DNA of 64,000 nucleotides from positions 25,745,036-25,809,035 of the forward strand of contig NC_021678.1 of assembly GCF_000247815.1 (NCBI RefSeq). Direction: 5' to 3'. Position numbers and translations under genes: made by a program. Origin of the DNA: Ficedula albicollis (taxonomy: Eukaryota > Chordata > Aves > Passeriformes > Muscicapidae). This document shows, piece by piece, positions 53,121-64,000 of this stretch. Positions within the stretch are counted from its first letter, which is position 1; the number at the start of each line of letters is the position of its first letter. Under the pieces are notes generated by a model. The model did not search any database and was not told the DNA's origin. It worked only from the letters and a program-made list of their open reading frames with translations.

Positions 53121-56100
53121 AGTAGAGATACCAGGTTCAGCAAAAGCATGAGCTAAACCTGCACATCTGGCCATACCCTGGGAAGGAGAGAGGGTGAACA
53201 AAGAGGGGAAAACCTGCTGCAGACCTTTAGCTCCCCAACACTGCTGTCAGTGAAGCTGTGAAACTCACAGCAGCTCAGCCATGCCAGGGATCCAGGATCC
53301 CCAGAGCAGCCCCTGATCCAGCCCCAGCCACCAGCAGCTGCATTTGACACACTGACAACACACTTGTGCCTGGCAAGCAGAGAACCTTTCTGCTGTGATT
53401 TGATCTTTTGTCAGCATGGAGGAAAATTTTCCAGAGGAGATAAATTAATTAATCAGGTTAACCCTGAGACGTCTAATGACAAGCATTATTGTATTGAACC
53501 AGCAAATCTGGCAAATGCTAAATAGCACTCGAGTTCTCTTTCTTTAATTACTGTTTTAAAAAAGAAAACAAAAAAACAAAAACTAAGGGGTGTTAATTAT
53601 GTCAGGTTAATAACATTTAATTAAAATGGAAGGAAAGGGTAGCTGTAATTTGCAACCACCACAGAGAGGAACCCGATAAGAGACTACTGTGCAAACCTGT
53701 GATGGGCTGCAGCTTTTAATTAAACTTGCAGTTCTTTAAGATAGCCCTGTGTCAGATGGATTCTGGTTAATTGCTGTCACTCCTGCAATATTGCCAGCAG
53801 GATTCTTCAGTGGCTTCATGTCTTTAATAGAAATCTGAGTGTCAAGGGACATCTTCATGTCAGGTTACATGCTGGATCTGTCATGCGAGATCCCCATCCC
53901 TCTCTGAGTGTGATACTGCACGTGAATAATGGTGCTGTAGCTGTCTGTCTCTTGGGAATGTACAAGCTCTGGATGGGATGAAAGAGGTGCTGCTAGACAA
54001 GCAAGTTCCATGTCATGTCATTTAAGGAGTGATGTTTCAGTTATGAAGGCAAAAGACAGTTTGCACTTTGTTGTGATACTGATGCTCATAGACCTGGTGG
54101 AAAGACTTTGGCAGTGATGGGTTGACCCCCATTAATTCATTGTCAGTTCTTGATCATTTCTCCTAACTTATCCACATCCCTGTATCTCCTGCTGGGAAAT
54201 AAAAATCCATACAGCCTTATAGTGGTGTTTGAGATCTGCACATAAAACCATAGTTGTGGCAAAACCAGCACAACTACAATGTCCTACTGTCATATACAAA
54301 ATGTGAGGGAATCAGGTAAATTCACTGCAGAAACAAATAGTTCATGAACAATTTACAGAGTCTGGAAAAGTCAGAGATGTCAAAAATGGTGTTCAGAAAC
54401 ACATTCACAAATCAGTAATAGAGCACAACAAGGTAGGAAAGAGATGGCATCTGCTTAGTGTGAGAAACAGAGAAATGACACTTGTTAAATTCACTGTCTG
54501 CACATATGCATGTACTTGTGCTAATACACTGTCTTTGTTTCCTAAACTACAAACATACACAAGCACACACAAACATATTTGGAAAAAGTTAATTTGGGAT
54601 TCAGAAAATACATCCTCGATTTGTTAATATGGTTGTGCTAATTGAAAACACATCAGGCAAAATCTGAATTTTGGCTCATGGTATCTTCCATTAGAGGTGG
54701 CAGGAGTCCATGCTGAGTTGTCACTAGTAGTTTGGTGGGTTTTGAAATAAATATCCTAGAAGTTTTAACTTCAGTACTGCTAAAACCTAGTTCTCTGTCT
54801 CCTGTCTCTGTGTTCTCAAACTTTTACCTCCTTGGTGTCCCATTATCCACAAAGAAAAGAAGCTGGGATTTTACAGAGTTTCATATTCTTCAAACTGTGA
54901 TGAAACAAAGGAATTTTCTTGTTGCCAGAGGATGCATGAGAAGTATATTCCATTGTTGCTCTACCACACTTACTTAATTATTTTCCTGTGAATCAGACCA
55001 CATCTGTGAAACTTTGCTATTAGAATTACCCCCATGTTTTGTCTTTTGTCATTCCAGGCAATAAGGTTTTATTATATACAAGACATATACTGTTGTGTCC
55101 TTTATCTCAGTTCACTGCTGAAAAAAAAAAAGAGTGTTTCCTACCAGTTAACTAACACGTTTTGTTTAACAAACAAAGCCACAACAGCAAGTCTAATGAA
55201 TATTACTTGTCAATTAAATTATGAGAGCACAAAGTGTGAAAAACCCTTCAGCTGCAGAAAATTATTTTCAGGTATATTGTTTCACACATTTTAAAAGATT
55301 TTTGTGTTTATTTTTTTTTTTTTTATTAAGAGCAAATTTCTTTGAGGTAAAACTAGGCCTTGTTTATCATAAAGAAGCCAAAAAGCAAAAGTAGAGCTAC
55401 ATCTATCTAAATTTAATTTGCTTGTCCCTTTCTAACCAAAGATTTTTTATATATTTATTTAAATAATACATTTTATAAGGAGCTAAAAATTCACACACTG
55501 CTCTGGTATAACTTCATTAGACTCAACTTTGAAATCCCTTGGTCAGATTCTGCTCCCACACACATGCCTGTAAACATGCTGTAAATCCACTGAAGTGCCT
55601 GTTCATTTAACTCAATCTCAGAAAGCTGGAACTGGCCACTTGATTATTTATTTATGGATATCACAACCCCATCGTCACTTAAAAGTAGATGTTTGTATTT
55701 CATGTTCTTGATTTTCTTGATTTTTAATAATTCATAGGATGACATCAAATATTGATGTTCCATCTATTAAAAATGCCATAAATAAATAAGCTACGTACAC
55801 AGGCCTGACCAGAAACAGCATGGTCCAAGATATTCCAGTTCTGTGCACCAGAAACTGTCTTCTGTTTGATGATGTATTCAGCTGAGCCTGGAAGAAGGCT
55901 GTGGGTAGACTGCAGACCTCTGCCTTCTTGACTGCTGTACCATAAGCAGAAGATGACATTTCTCTTGCTTCTTGGTTAAAATAACCCAGGCAATCTCTGA
56001 AAGGGACTATGAGTAACCATACCTGGGTTTCATCTTAAAAAAAATAAAAAATACTAGTGACCTTTTTTTACTGCTTTAGGTCTAAATGCTGCATTTTGAC

Positions 56101-56873
56101 TAACATCTTTGGGAAAAAGGAAATCAAAGAGCTATTAGATCACTAAGGCTACTTGGATGTTCAAATCTGAGCTGTTATTACTTTTTGAAATTACAAACAG
56201 AAAGGAAAAAAACCAAAAACTTAGTTAAAAGCAACCTTTTTGCGTGCAGACTTTTTACACAAAATGATCCTCTTTTAAGAAGAAAGTTTATTTCAGTTTT
56301 CAGTTCAGAAGTCACCTTTTAAAAAAAGCAAGGACTAATTATAGTCACAGCACAAACATTTAGGCTAATTAGTGCTTTATTCCTGGAAGGGGTGTTAAGA
56401 AAATGGATTCACTCATAGTCCTGGTGTTTTATTGTTTAGTTGTTTTGCCTCCTGCAAGCTGCTGTAATCCAAAGGACCTGCCAGCCTTGACATGAGCTGC
56501 TCCCTAAACCATGTTCTTGAGCAGAGCTGGTCTCACACTTGTTAGAAGAGCTCTAAGATAGGGGGATGCTGCTGTGTCCCTCAGCTAGGAAACCTCTGGC
56601 ACTGCAGAGGAGGTCTGCTATGGACAGCAGTTGTCACCTGAATGGGTGTGAGACAGCTCTCACTGTGCCTGCCCCCAGGAGATGGGGTCTGAGGTGAGAA
56701 AAGCCCATCCCTGAGGGCTCCCCGCTAACTCAGACCTGTCACACCCCACCCCTGAGATCACCTGGGAGCCTGAACTGCTGGCTCTGCTGCTGCTTTGGTT
56801 TAGGTCAAACACAGGCTGCTGGGGAAACTATGTGACTCCTGGGTCTCATTTAGCCAAAAAAGGTGAAAGGAGT
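53121..56873. other. Unique non-coding sequence
   Basis: Single-copy sequence, with a T run at about 55308-55324 and an A run at 55122-55132. The AT-rich block at 53,420-53,640 is listed separately. The stretch 56,440-56,830 is more GC-rich but has no CpG cluster and no gene signature. Confidence 0.5.
53420..53640. promoter_or_regulatory. Candidate AT-rich conserved non-coding element
   Basis: Repeat-poor block with ATAAATTAATTAATCAGG, GTGTTAATTATGTCAGG and TAACATTTAATTAAAATGG around a non-repetitive core (CCTGAGACGTCTAATGACAA). Many TAAT cores and a TGACGT-like CRE half (ACGTC) are present. Enhancer activity is inferred from word content only. Confidence 0.22.
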
Positions 56874-57043
56874 CTGTGCTATTGCAGTGATTCATTTGAC
56901 TTTCAGAGTTTTGCTCTTGCAGTGGTCTGGCTTCAGTGGTGTGCCCAGGCTGGTTGTGCTGTGCTATTGCAGTGATTCATTTGACTTTCAGAGTTTTGCT
57001 CTTGCAGTGGTCTGGCTTCAGTGGTGTGCCCAGGCTGGTTGTG
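56874..57043. repeat. Two-copy tandem duplication (85-bp unit)
   Basis: Copies at 56874-56958 and 56959-57043 are identical as far as I can read. The 199-codon frame that starts inside the duplication has no recognisable relatives. Identity implies a recent event or an assembly duplication. Confidence 0.95.
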
Positions 57044-60000
57044 ACAGTGCCTGTGGGAGGAAGGCACATGGGGAGGGGATGGGCACAGCTGAAGAGAGAG
57101 GGGCTGGGAGCCCCATTTCCTAAAGCAGCATCAGGCACTCACTCAGTGCCTGTGGCTACGACTGTTTTCATCTCTCTCTTGACTCTTCTTCCCTCCTGCC
57201 CTTCCCCTTTTATTAATGGAGCTGCTGGGCAGTTACAGCCGTGCTTGACACGTCTCAAAGAATCAATTTCTTGTAAGCTTAATGCAGATAGGCAGCTGGC
57301 CAAAGCAGGGAGCCCACAATGTGTCTTTCCATCCCTTCCCCAAGGTGATCACAAACTGGGTCACCCCTGGAACAGCACATCTGCTCGTACACAGACACAT
57401 GAAAGTAGTGCCACAGGCTTTGAGGTGCCCTCAGTTTCCCTCTCCAAGGGCTGGCTCAACTCAAAGAGTGGTGAGAGACTGAGGACGCTGGGATTTTCTC
57501 TTTGGCAAGTTCTGTGCCTTCCTGAGATAAGTTAATAAACCCATGAAAATCTAGGCAGCTGGCTACGTGGAGCTCCTTTGTGCCCTTTGATCTGTGCACC
57601 CATGGCTCTGGTGATGCTTACAGCTGCTGACAGGAGATTTGCTGGGGTCTCTGGTCTTTGGTGTGCTTGGTCTTGGCATGAAAATTTCACAGCAGTTAAT
57701 GAGATCCATTGGCCACAGCAATCCATCCCCTGTGCATTGAGTGCTAATTAGTGTCAGGCTGTCACAATAGCAAGATGAGTTGCAAAATAAAACCATCAAG
57801 TGCACTCTGATTCTGATTTATTACTTATTTTTCTGTCGCTGTGACTGAACAATAATGAAAAAAAAAAAGTCAGTCTGGCCTCTTCTTTGGCTTCGTGTGC
57901 GGTGGTGATGATTTCCCTGTAATTAATGAGGGGCATTATCTAACTCCCTCACCTTGCAGCAGGAAGAAAAGTCCCTTTTTCACTCTTTCATTGTTTCCAA
58001 AGAGAAAGTCTCTGAAAGCCTTGGGAGCACACAATCATTCAGAGTGAATGGCCTAAAAGGCAGGCTCCATTCATGGTTCTGCACACTCCAGGGTCCTTTT
58101 GTTCCTCAATTTAATTAGATTTACTGTGGACTGCCTACCCACACCAGTAAACACTGCATCGATGTTTCAGGTCAGTGCAAAGCAGGTTGTTAGAGAGGTT
58201 CTTGGGACCTGATCCTTTTCCATCTGAGCTCTGTCCTTACAGCACGGAATTAACTGCTGCAGTTTTCTAAGGTGGCACAGACTTTGCCATCTTAAATATA
58301 ACTTCTAAATAAACTATGCATCTGGAAAAAATCCTAGAGAATGGGTAATTCTCACAGTTCTGCCTAGCAAAGCTTGGTGGCAGCAGTCTTGCTCTCTCAG
58401 ATTTGAGATGCTAAGGCTGGGATCACTCACGTGGTCTACGCATTACAGTGCCAGACAGTTTTTCTCCCAGAATATCCATCCTTCTCCAGCAGTAAATTTT
58501 GCAAATGGCTTGATTCATATTTATTGTATTTTGTAGACTATATCTAGAGAGTAGCAATTGTGATTAGAGTGAGTATCCTACCATTAATAATGAAACAGCA
58601 AAATAAGAGTTGGCATAAAACTCATGTATGTCCATTTGTCTGAGTGTGACTTGAATTATCCAGTAGCAGTGGGGGAAATGCTTTCTTTAGTGCCACCTCT
58701 TTCTTTTTCCTTTTTTTTTTTTTCTCTTTTCTTAGCAATATTTATTAGGTGATAAAGTATTACAAACGTTGTGGGAAGGAAAATGAGAATGATCTAGGTC
58801 AGGAGAAAATGGTGAATTACCGTTTAATATCATGCTCTGCTCTCTCAGGTTCTTTCCAGTGGCTTTATGCTTAACACCATTGAATGATCCATGATCTGGC
58901 TGACAATTTTTCTTGCAATTAAAGACTGATTCCTATATATTCTTATATTGGTCTGTATTTTACACCACTAGCTTTTGTACTCAACTCAGTAGGACAAGTC
59001 AGCAGGATACTATCTCACACAACAGCTTAAATTGATCCTGAGTAACAGTTTCAGCTGTAATACATTTAAAATAAAGCAATAATAAATATTCTATAGGACG
59101 CCCTATTTCAAAGCAGACCTATTAGCCTGTTTAGACCTATTTCAAAAGGAAGCTTTTGGCTTCCCTGTGCCATTCCAAAATCAAAACTAACGCTACTATT
59201 TTAAATTTGTTTTTTACTTGTAATGACTTAATTTGGTCTGGAGCCTTTTCACATGGGCATAACTGGACATGTTGTTGGAGGGTTTGCCTTTTTCTGTTAC
59301 CTGCATTGGGTCATTGGCTATGATTTAGACCAGTAACAGAGAGACCATGACAGCTTCCCCAGCTGTTGCTTTTTTCAGTTTACTGGTCTCTTCTTGCTTT
59401 GCAAATAGGTCAGTTCTCAGTCATGCACCAGCAGGCTGTCAGCAGTAGCAAAGGGCTCTGTTGAGCTTCTCAGCTATGGAGACAGCTAAGAAAGCCTCCC
59501 TGAAATGAATGAGAACAGCAGAGTGGAAAACCCTCAAACTCATCAAACTTTCCACCTTGCTCCCATTCCCTGCTTTGGTCCCATCCAGCTCCCTTATTGT
59601 TGCTCTGTGGATTTTTTTCTCTTCAGATCTGATCAAACATTGGATGCACTGGGGTTTTTAAATTACTGATTACTTGGGAGTGCTGTTTGTTTTTTTTTTT
59701 TTCCTATTTATTTTTTCCCCACAGAGGGCAAACTTTGTCCATCTCACATAACAAGTCCATAACTGGAAGTGCTACTGTGCCCACAAGCTTTTCTTTAATA
59801 TGTGGTTTTTCTTCTGGTGGCTGCTGTGGTAGCAACTAAAGCAGAAAAATGTTTGGGGATCTGGAAGCTCTGTTGCTCACAATCTTCTGTCTCTGCTTTA
59901 AGAGAGTTTCATTTATGTAAGGACCTAAATGCCTTGTCCTGTTCCATGAGTTTTTCTTGGTGTAGAAAAAGTTCTTCAGGAAAGTTTACTGAAACTTATT

Positions 60001-60481
60001 GTCTCCTCCAGGAAATGGCTTGTGATGTCATGTCTTTTATTTTCTTTTATAAAACATTTTGTACATAAATGAATAGGAGAAATGGGCATAAAGCTGGACA
60101 ATGAAGAAATAGTAGAGTGATTGTACTAATTGGAGTAGTTGTAGGAGAGGCAGTCTGGAAGTTGAATGTAATCAGTGAGATCAGATAGTTTTTATATAAC
60201 CTGATGTAAATAAGTTTTCAATAGAGTTATAGTTTTTATTCTTAAAAAAAATATGCTTCCTATTAGCTTTAGAAAACTGACACAAACAAGGTCATTCAGG
60301 ATCCTGTAGTTTGGTCAGGTCATGAAATAGGAGCTTTTGTGTCCCCCTTTATTATTTGATCTACAGATTCATGTACCTGCAACTGCTTTTGTGCAGCCTC
60401 TCGTGATCCTGATTGTTAAGATCTCACTGGATAGCTGAGTGTTAATTTAGGGTGGTTTTGCTCCCTCAAGTGTTCCTCTGA
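57044..60481. other. Unique non-coding sequence
   Basis: Single-copy sequence with T runs at about 58709-58723 and 59691-59702. It contains the candidate block at 57.7-58.2 kb. No coding exon or RNA gene is recognised. Confidence 0.5.
57745..58200. promoter_or_regulatory. Candidate conserved non-coding element
   Basis: Long unique block with GTGCTAATTAGTGTCAGGC, CCCTGTAATTAATGAGGGGC and CAATTTAATTAGATTTACTG, i.e. several homeodomain-type TAATTA cores in otherwise complex, mixed-composition sequence. This is the strongest-looking of the candidate conserved blocks by texture, but alignment is needed to confirm. Confidence 0.25.
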
Positions 60482-60682
60482 ATCACAGAATTGTTTGGCT
60501 GGAAAAGATCTTCAAGATCACCAAGCCCAACCACCAACCCAGCCGTGCTGAGTTCACTTTCAAACCATGTCTCCAAGCTGCACATCTGCATGACCTCCAA
60601 GGACTTCCAGGTGTGGGGACCCAGCCTTGTCCCCAGGCAGCCTCTCCCAGCTCCTGGCAGCCCTTCTAGTGAAGAAATCACC
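60482..60682 (-). mobile_element. CR1 LINE fragment (3' end)
   Basis: Reading the plus strand, AATCACAGAATTGTTTGGCT, GATCTTCAAGATCACCAAGC and CCAACCACCAACCCAGC are the reverse complement of the CR1 3' terminus. The body then continues through CCCAGGCAGCCTCTCCCAGC to TCTAGTGAAGAAATCACC, matching the usual CR1 order. The copy is about 200 bases, 5'-truncated and diverged, and sits on the minus strand. Confidence 0.92.
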
Positions 60683-61194
60683 ATGGCAAAACAGGAAGTG
60701 AATGACTAAAAGCCCATGCCTTTCTTTTTGTCTGAAATATATTTTAAATGAAGGCCTGATCACCCTGCAGGCTGCAAGTGCTAGTTATTTTGTATAATAT
60801 TTCATATTCAGAGCTTCAGGGTATATGACAGGTGTAGAATAAGCAATCTTATAGAAGACATCTGTGTAAAAGCATGGCTTTGCTTAAATGACAGTAATTT
60901 TTTTCATAAGTAGGTCAAAGGAAAGAGCAATCCAATATAAGAGTCTTTGTTCATTTGAATGTCTAAAAACCAATATAACTAATTAAAAGTATGAGAGTGT
61001 ACAAGAAAAATCCCACATGACAGAATAAACAGCATTTGAAATAATAAAACAGTTTGTTTTCTAATATGTGCTTTACTTTTTATCAGTTAGAGCCCCCAAA
61101 ATTGTATCCCTTTGAGTTAATTTAGCTTTTTAAGAACATAACTTGCTTTGTTAATCTGGCATGGACTTAGTCTGTTTACATAAAACACCCTAGC

Positions 61195-61420
61195 AAAAGA
61201 GATTGGCAGAGTTTCCCTTGCAAAGACAGAGTTCTTTTCAGTTAATTATATGCAAATCAGCTTTGTTAACAAACACCTAAATAACTCTGCCTTGTCTTCA
61301 TTAGCCTGGGAGATACAGTACATTTCTCAAGCAACTAGACAAGGAATATTAATCAAAGCAGCTTGTAAGTTTTAATGAGCTTATTAATTGTTGACCTCTG
61401 TATTTCCAAGAAGTGGTATT
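61195..61420. promoter_or_regulatory. Candidate POU/homeodomain-rich element
   Basis: Contains a perfect octamer ATGCAAAT (61250-61257) directly after GTTAATTAT. Further on are GGAATATTAATCAAAGCAGC and GAGCTTATTAATTGTTGACC. Octamers bind POU factors, and the neighbouring TAAT cores suit homeodomain partners. Enhancer function and conservation are inferred. Confidence 0.25.
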
Positions 61421-62832
61421 AAAACTGAAAGATAACTGAGATATTTTTGTGCAGAAATATTATGTAGATATATATGGGAAAAGCATTCATGGCCAAATTT
61501 GGGTCATGCAAAATAAAACCTTAATCTAGCTGCTAGCATATTGATAACTCATGTTATTCTAAAAAATGCATGCCAGCTGATGAGAGTTTAGGGATAAACA
61601 TTCTTCCTGCACTAAAAGAGCATTTAATGTTGTAGTGGAAGATGGGAAAAAGTGGAATAAAGTTCAGTTTTGTTTTTTCCCCGAGCGGGTTTTTAACTTT
61701 CCAAACCAGCAGTGATGAGTTCTGGATTTACTTCCTAAATGGACCTCTTGAATGTCAGGAGATTCTAGCTCTTACTTTAGGGTTTGAACGATCTATAAGG
61801 TAAAAATAATGCAAAATGCAAACACAAAAAGAAGATGGAGGCAAGGCTGGGAAAGGTCTCTGTCCTCCACGGGCAGCTGTCCTGGTGACACCCTGCACTT
61901 CAGCCCCGTTAATGACAACTGGAAGGTGGAACCCAGCCTGAGGAGTCTGGGGGTGGAATTCACCCATGCCTGCCCTGAGAGCAGCCTTCAAGTCTGACCC
62001 TCAGCAGAGATCAGCCCCCACTGCCATCCCTGATGAGCAGGGGAATCCTGCTTCACATGGCTAATCCTTGAGGAAACCTGAGCCCAGCTCTGGCAATAGC
62101 CTTTAATGCCGTGTGCAGGAGCAGACTTTGGTGTAATTAATCCTCTAATTAATTCTAATAGCTGTCTAGCCATGTGTCAATAAACAAGGAGGATACATGA
62201 CAATAAAAACATCTGTCAGAGTCAGTGACATGCAGTGTTGGTTCAGAGAGAGGCAAGAAGGCAGGGAAAATGAGAAGAACAAGAAATGAAACAAGGCAAA
62301 CCATGGACTGGGATTAAGTGGGGTCTAAGCAGGAAATACAGATGCTGAGTTGCCAGCTGATCTTTCCTAATTTGATTTGGCCATTTCCAATTCTGAAGGA
62401 TAAAAGAATTACCTGAGTGGGAGGACAAATAGCTGATGGTTGGCTTCTGGTGCCTGAGTCACACTCATCTCCAGCTCTGACCCTCCCATGGCAGCAACAG
62501 ATGATGGTGACTGTTTGATTTGTGCACTGCTTCCCACATGAAGCCATTGTAAATCCCTGTAGATTGACACATCCAAGAGACTGTGCCTGTGTAGTGAGGG
62601 ACAAGGCTGGCAAACAAAAGCACTGTACCTCATTTGGTGCAGCAGAAACAAATCTGAGAAATTTGAGAAAATATTCTATCATCCTGTTATCAGTATCAGA
62701 ACATTTTCACCAACATTTTTGGAGGTTGGGAAGAAACTAAGATTATGCATTTCTTATGACTACTTTTTATTTTTGATGAGAGATATCTGAGTAAGAAATA
62801 TTTTTATGAGTTCTACTAGGTTAATTACAGAT

Positions 62833-62876
62833 TAAAAAACAAAACAAAACAAAAAAAAAACAAACAAAAGCAAACC
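62833..62876. repeat. A-rich (CAAAA)n low-complexity run
   Basis: A-rich simple sequence with interspersed C bases. No retrotransposon body precedes it, so it is not read as a retrocopy tail. Confidence 0.85.
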
Positions 62877-64000
62877 ATTGAAGAAATTTTTTTTCTGAGA
62901 TATTTCTAATTCCTGGAGCATCAGAGACCCAGGAAACATCAAATGTCCATCTTGCAGAGATCACAGGGTTCAGAGAGAACAGAGCTGCAACACAGCCCAA
63001 TTCTTTAATTAGTCTTTGTCTCCAGTTCTCTCAGGCTTTAGATATCTCCTTGAATTTTTGAATCAAATAGTCATAAAAACAGTTTCAAACCTGCAAAATG
63101 CTTGTGGCAATAATTCTGAGTGACACAAAGCAGAGCAGTTGCCTCTAGTGGTGGCAGCTTTTGGGGGGGAGTTTTGTTTTGCTTTGTTTTGGTTTTTCCC
63201 CTGTGAGAAAACATTCTGCTCTGACCCAGTCACAGACTCTCTGGAAACTGTAAAAATGTAATTCAATCTCCTCTTTTCCATTTTAAATCTCTTCAATCAG
63301 TCCTTTCTTCCTACCATCATTGCTGACATTGATTTATTTCAATTAATATTCTTGTGTTCGAGTACCATAATTAGCCCCTGTCACTCCTAATTCTCATCCT
63401 CTTGGATTGTAGATAGAGCTAAAATCCATGTGGCCTAATTCAGAGGCATTTGCTCACCTGCAAACTGGAAGAGAACGAGTTCCACATTGTCTAGTGAGGC
63501 ATACTTGGCACCAGGAAAATGTTTCAATGCCTGTCTCATTGAAACTCTGGATCTGTGTGTTTTGAATGGGTTCATGTACTTTTTTTCTGATGTCATTTTC
63601 AACAAATCTTCCTTTGACCTCCTTTAAAGGATGAAAATTAAGCAGAAAACAGCTCTTCCCATAAGGCCCCAAAGGGCTCTAATATAGATCCATTACTCAG
63701 AAGTGGCTGTTAGTTTCCAAAAATGTGCTTTTAAATTGAGTTGTTAAACATGCTGCTATCCTTGGACGTGAAGAATATGAATAATACAAGTTACCTTGGT
63801 TAGCTGTTTGCTACTCTAGGTCAGTTTGACCATTCTTCTCTCCAGACCTTCAGAGGGGCTGTGAGACACCCATCACATGCCACATTTCCCTGCATCCACT
63901 CCTCTGCTTTTGTTTCTTCTCTGGGATATTTGTACAGCTTTTTACTGGCTCCACCACTTCCTTTTGTCTTTTTTTTTTTTTAAATTTTTTTTTCAGTGTT

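Larger units (their letters stand above)
60683..64000. other. Unique non-coding sequence to the window end
   Basis: AT-rich single-copy sequence with an A/CAAAA-rich run (62833-62876) and a T run near 63969-63982. A 122-codon minus-strand frame (62314-62682) has no recognisable family. The candidate block at 61.2-61.4 kb is listed separately. No gene is assigned. Confidence 0.5.

Noticed and set aside
56936..57535. 199-codon plus-strand open frame
   Set aside because: Starts within the 85-bp tandem duplication in GC-rich sequence. No family resemblance and no promoter or splice context.

Overview
The window looks like nuclear DNA from a bird, most likely a songbird. It is non-coding throughout as far as I can read it. 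Three things point to a bird. There are three CR1 LINE fragments in the form typical of avian genomes. There are two solo LTRs that resemble endogenous-retrovirus LTR families I know from passerines. The background is AT-rich, poor in CpG and sparse in repeats, with almost no SINE-like sequence. I found no protein-coding exon, tRNA, rRNA or CpG-island promoter that I would defend. The open reading frames are short and unrelated to any family I recognise, and most of the longest lie in low-complexity sequence. The DNA is best described as intergenic (gene-desert) or deep-intron sequence.

Layout. From 1 to 9.3 kb the sequence is unique apart from a T/C tract, a 59-base assembly gap, an AT-rich microsatellite and several AT-rich stretches that look like candidate conserved non-coding elements. 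A (TTGG)n repeat and a 5'-truncated CR1 lie at 9.3-9.9 kb. From 9.9 to 14.6 kb the sequence is unique. At 14.6-15.3 kb there is a 65-bp-unit minisatellite with an assembly gap inside it. A complete solo LTR with inverted termini and a 4-bp target duplication follows directly at 15,332-15,754. From 15.8 to 26.8 kb the sequence is mostly unique, with two short tandem duplications, a small CR1 piece and a possible CTCF site. A (TA)n repeat running into 362 uninterrupted C bases lies at 26.8-27.2 kb. A nested tandem duplication with a 229-bp identical pair follows at 27.9-28.4 kb. From 28.4 to 35.8 kb the sequence is unique, and a T/C/T tract with 273 C bases sits at 35.8-36.2 kb. A second solo LTR, on the minus strand, is at 39.5-40.0 kb. 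The rest, 40-64 kb, is unique sequence with four more two-copy tandem duplications, a (GT)n repeat and one minus-strand CR1 fragment.

No genes work together here. If the window has a function it is probably regulatory: AT-rich blocks with homeodomain, POU, TCF and AP-1-like words may be long-range enhancers. That is inference and needs an alignment to other birds. The clearest oddities are structural. The very long pure-C tracts look like sequencing or gap-filling artefacts. There are eight separate two-copy tandem duplications with almost no divergence. The minisatellite lacks stops over long stretches of its minus strand in all three frames.
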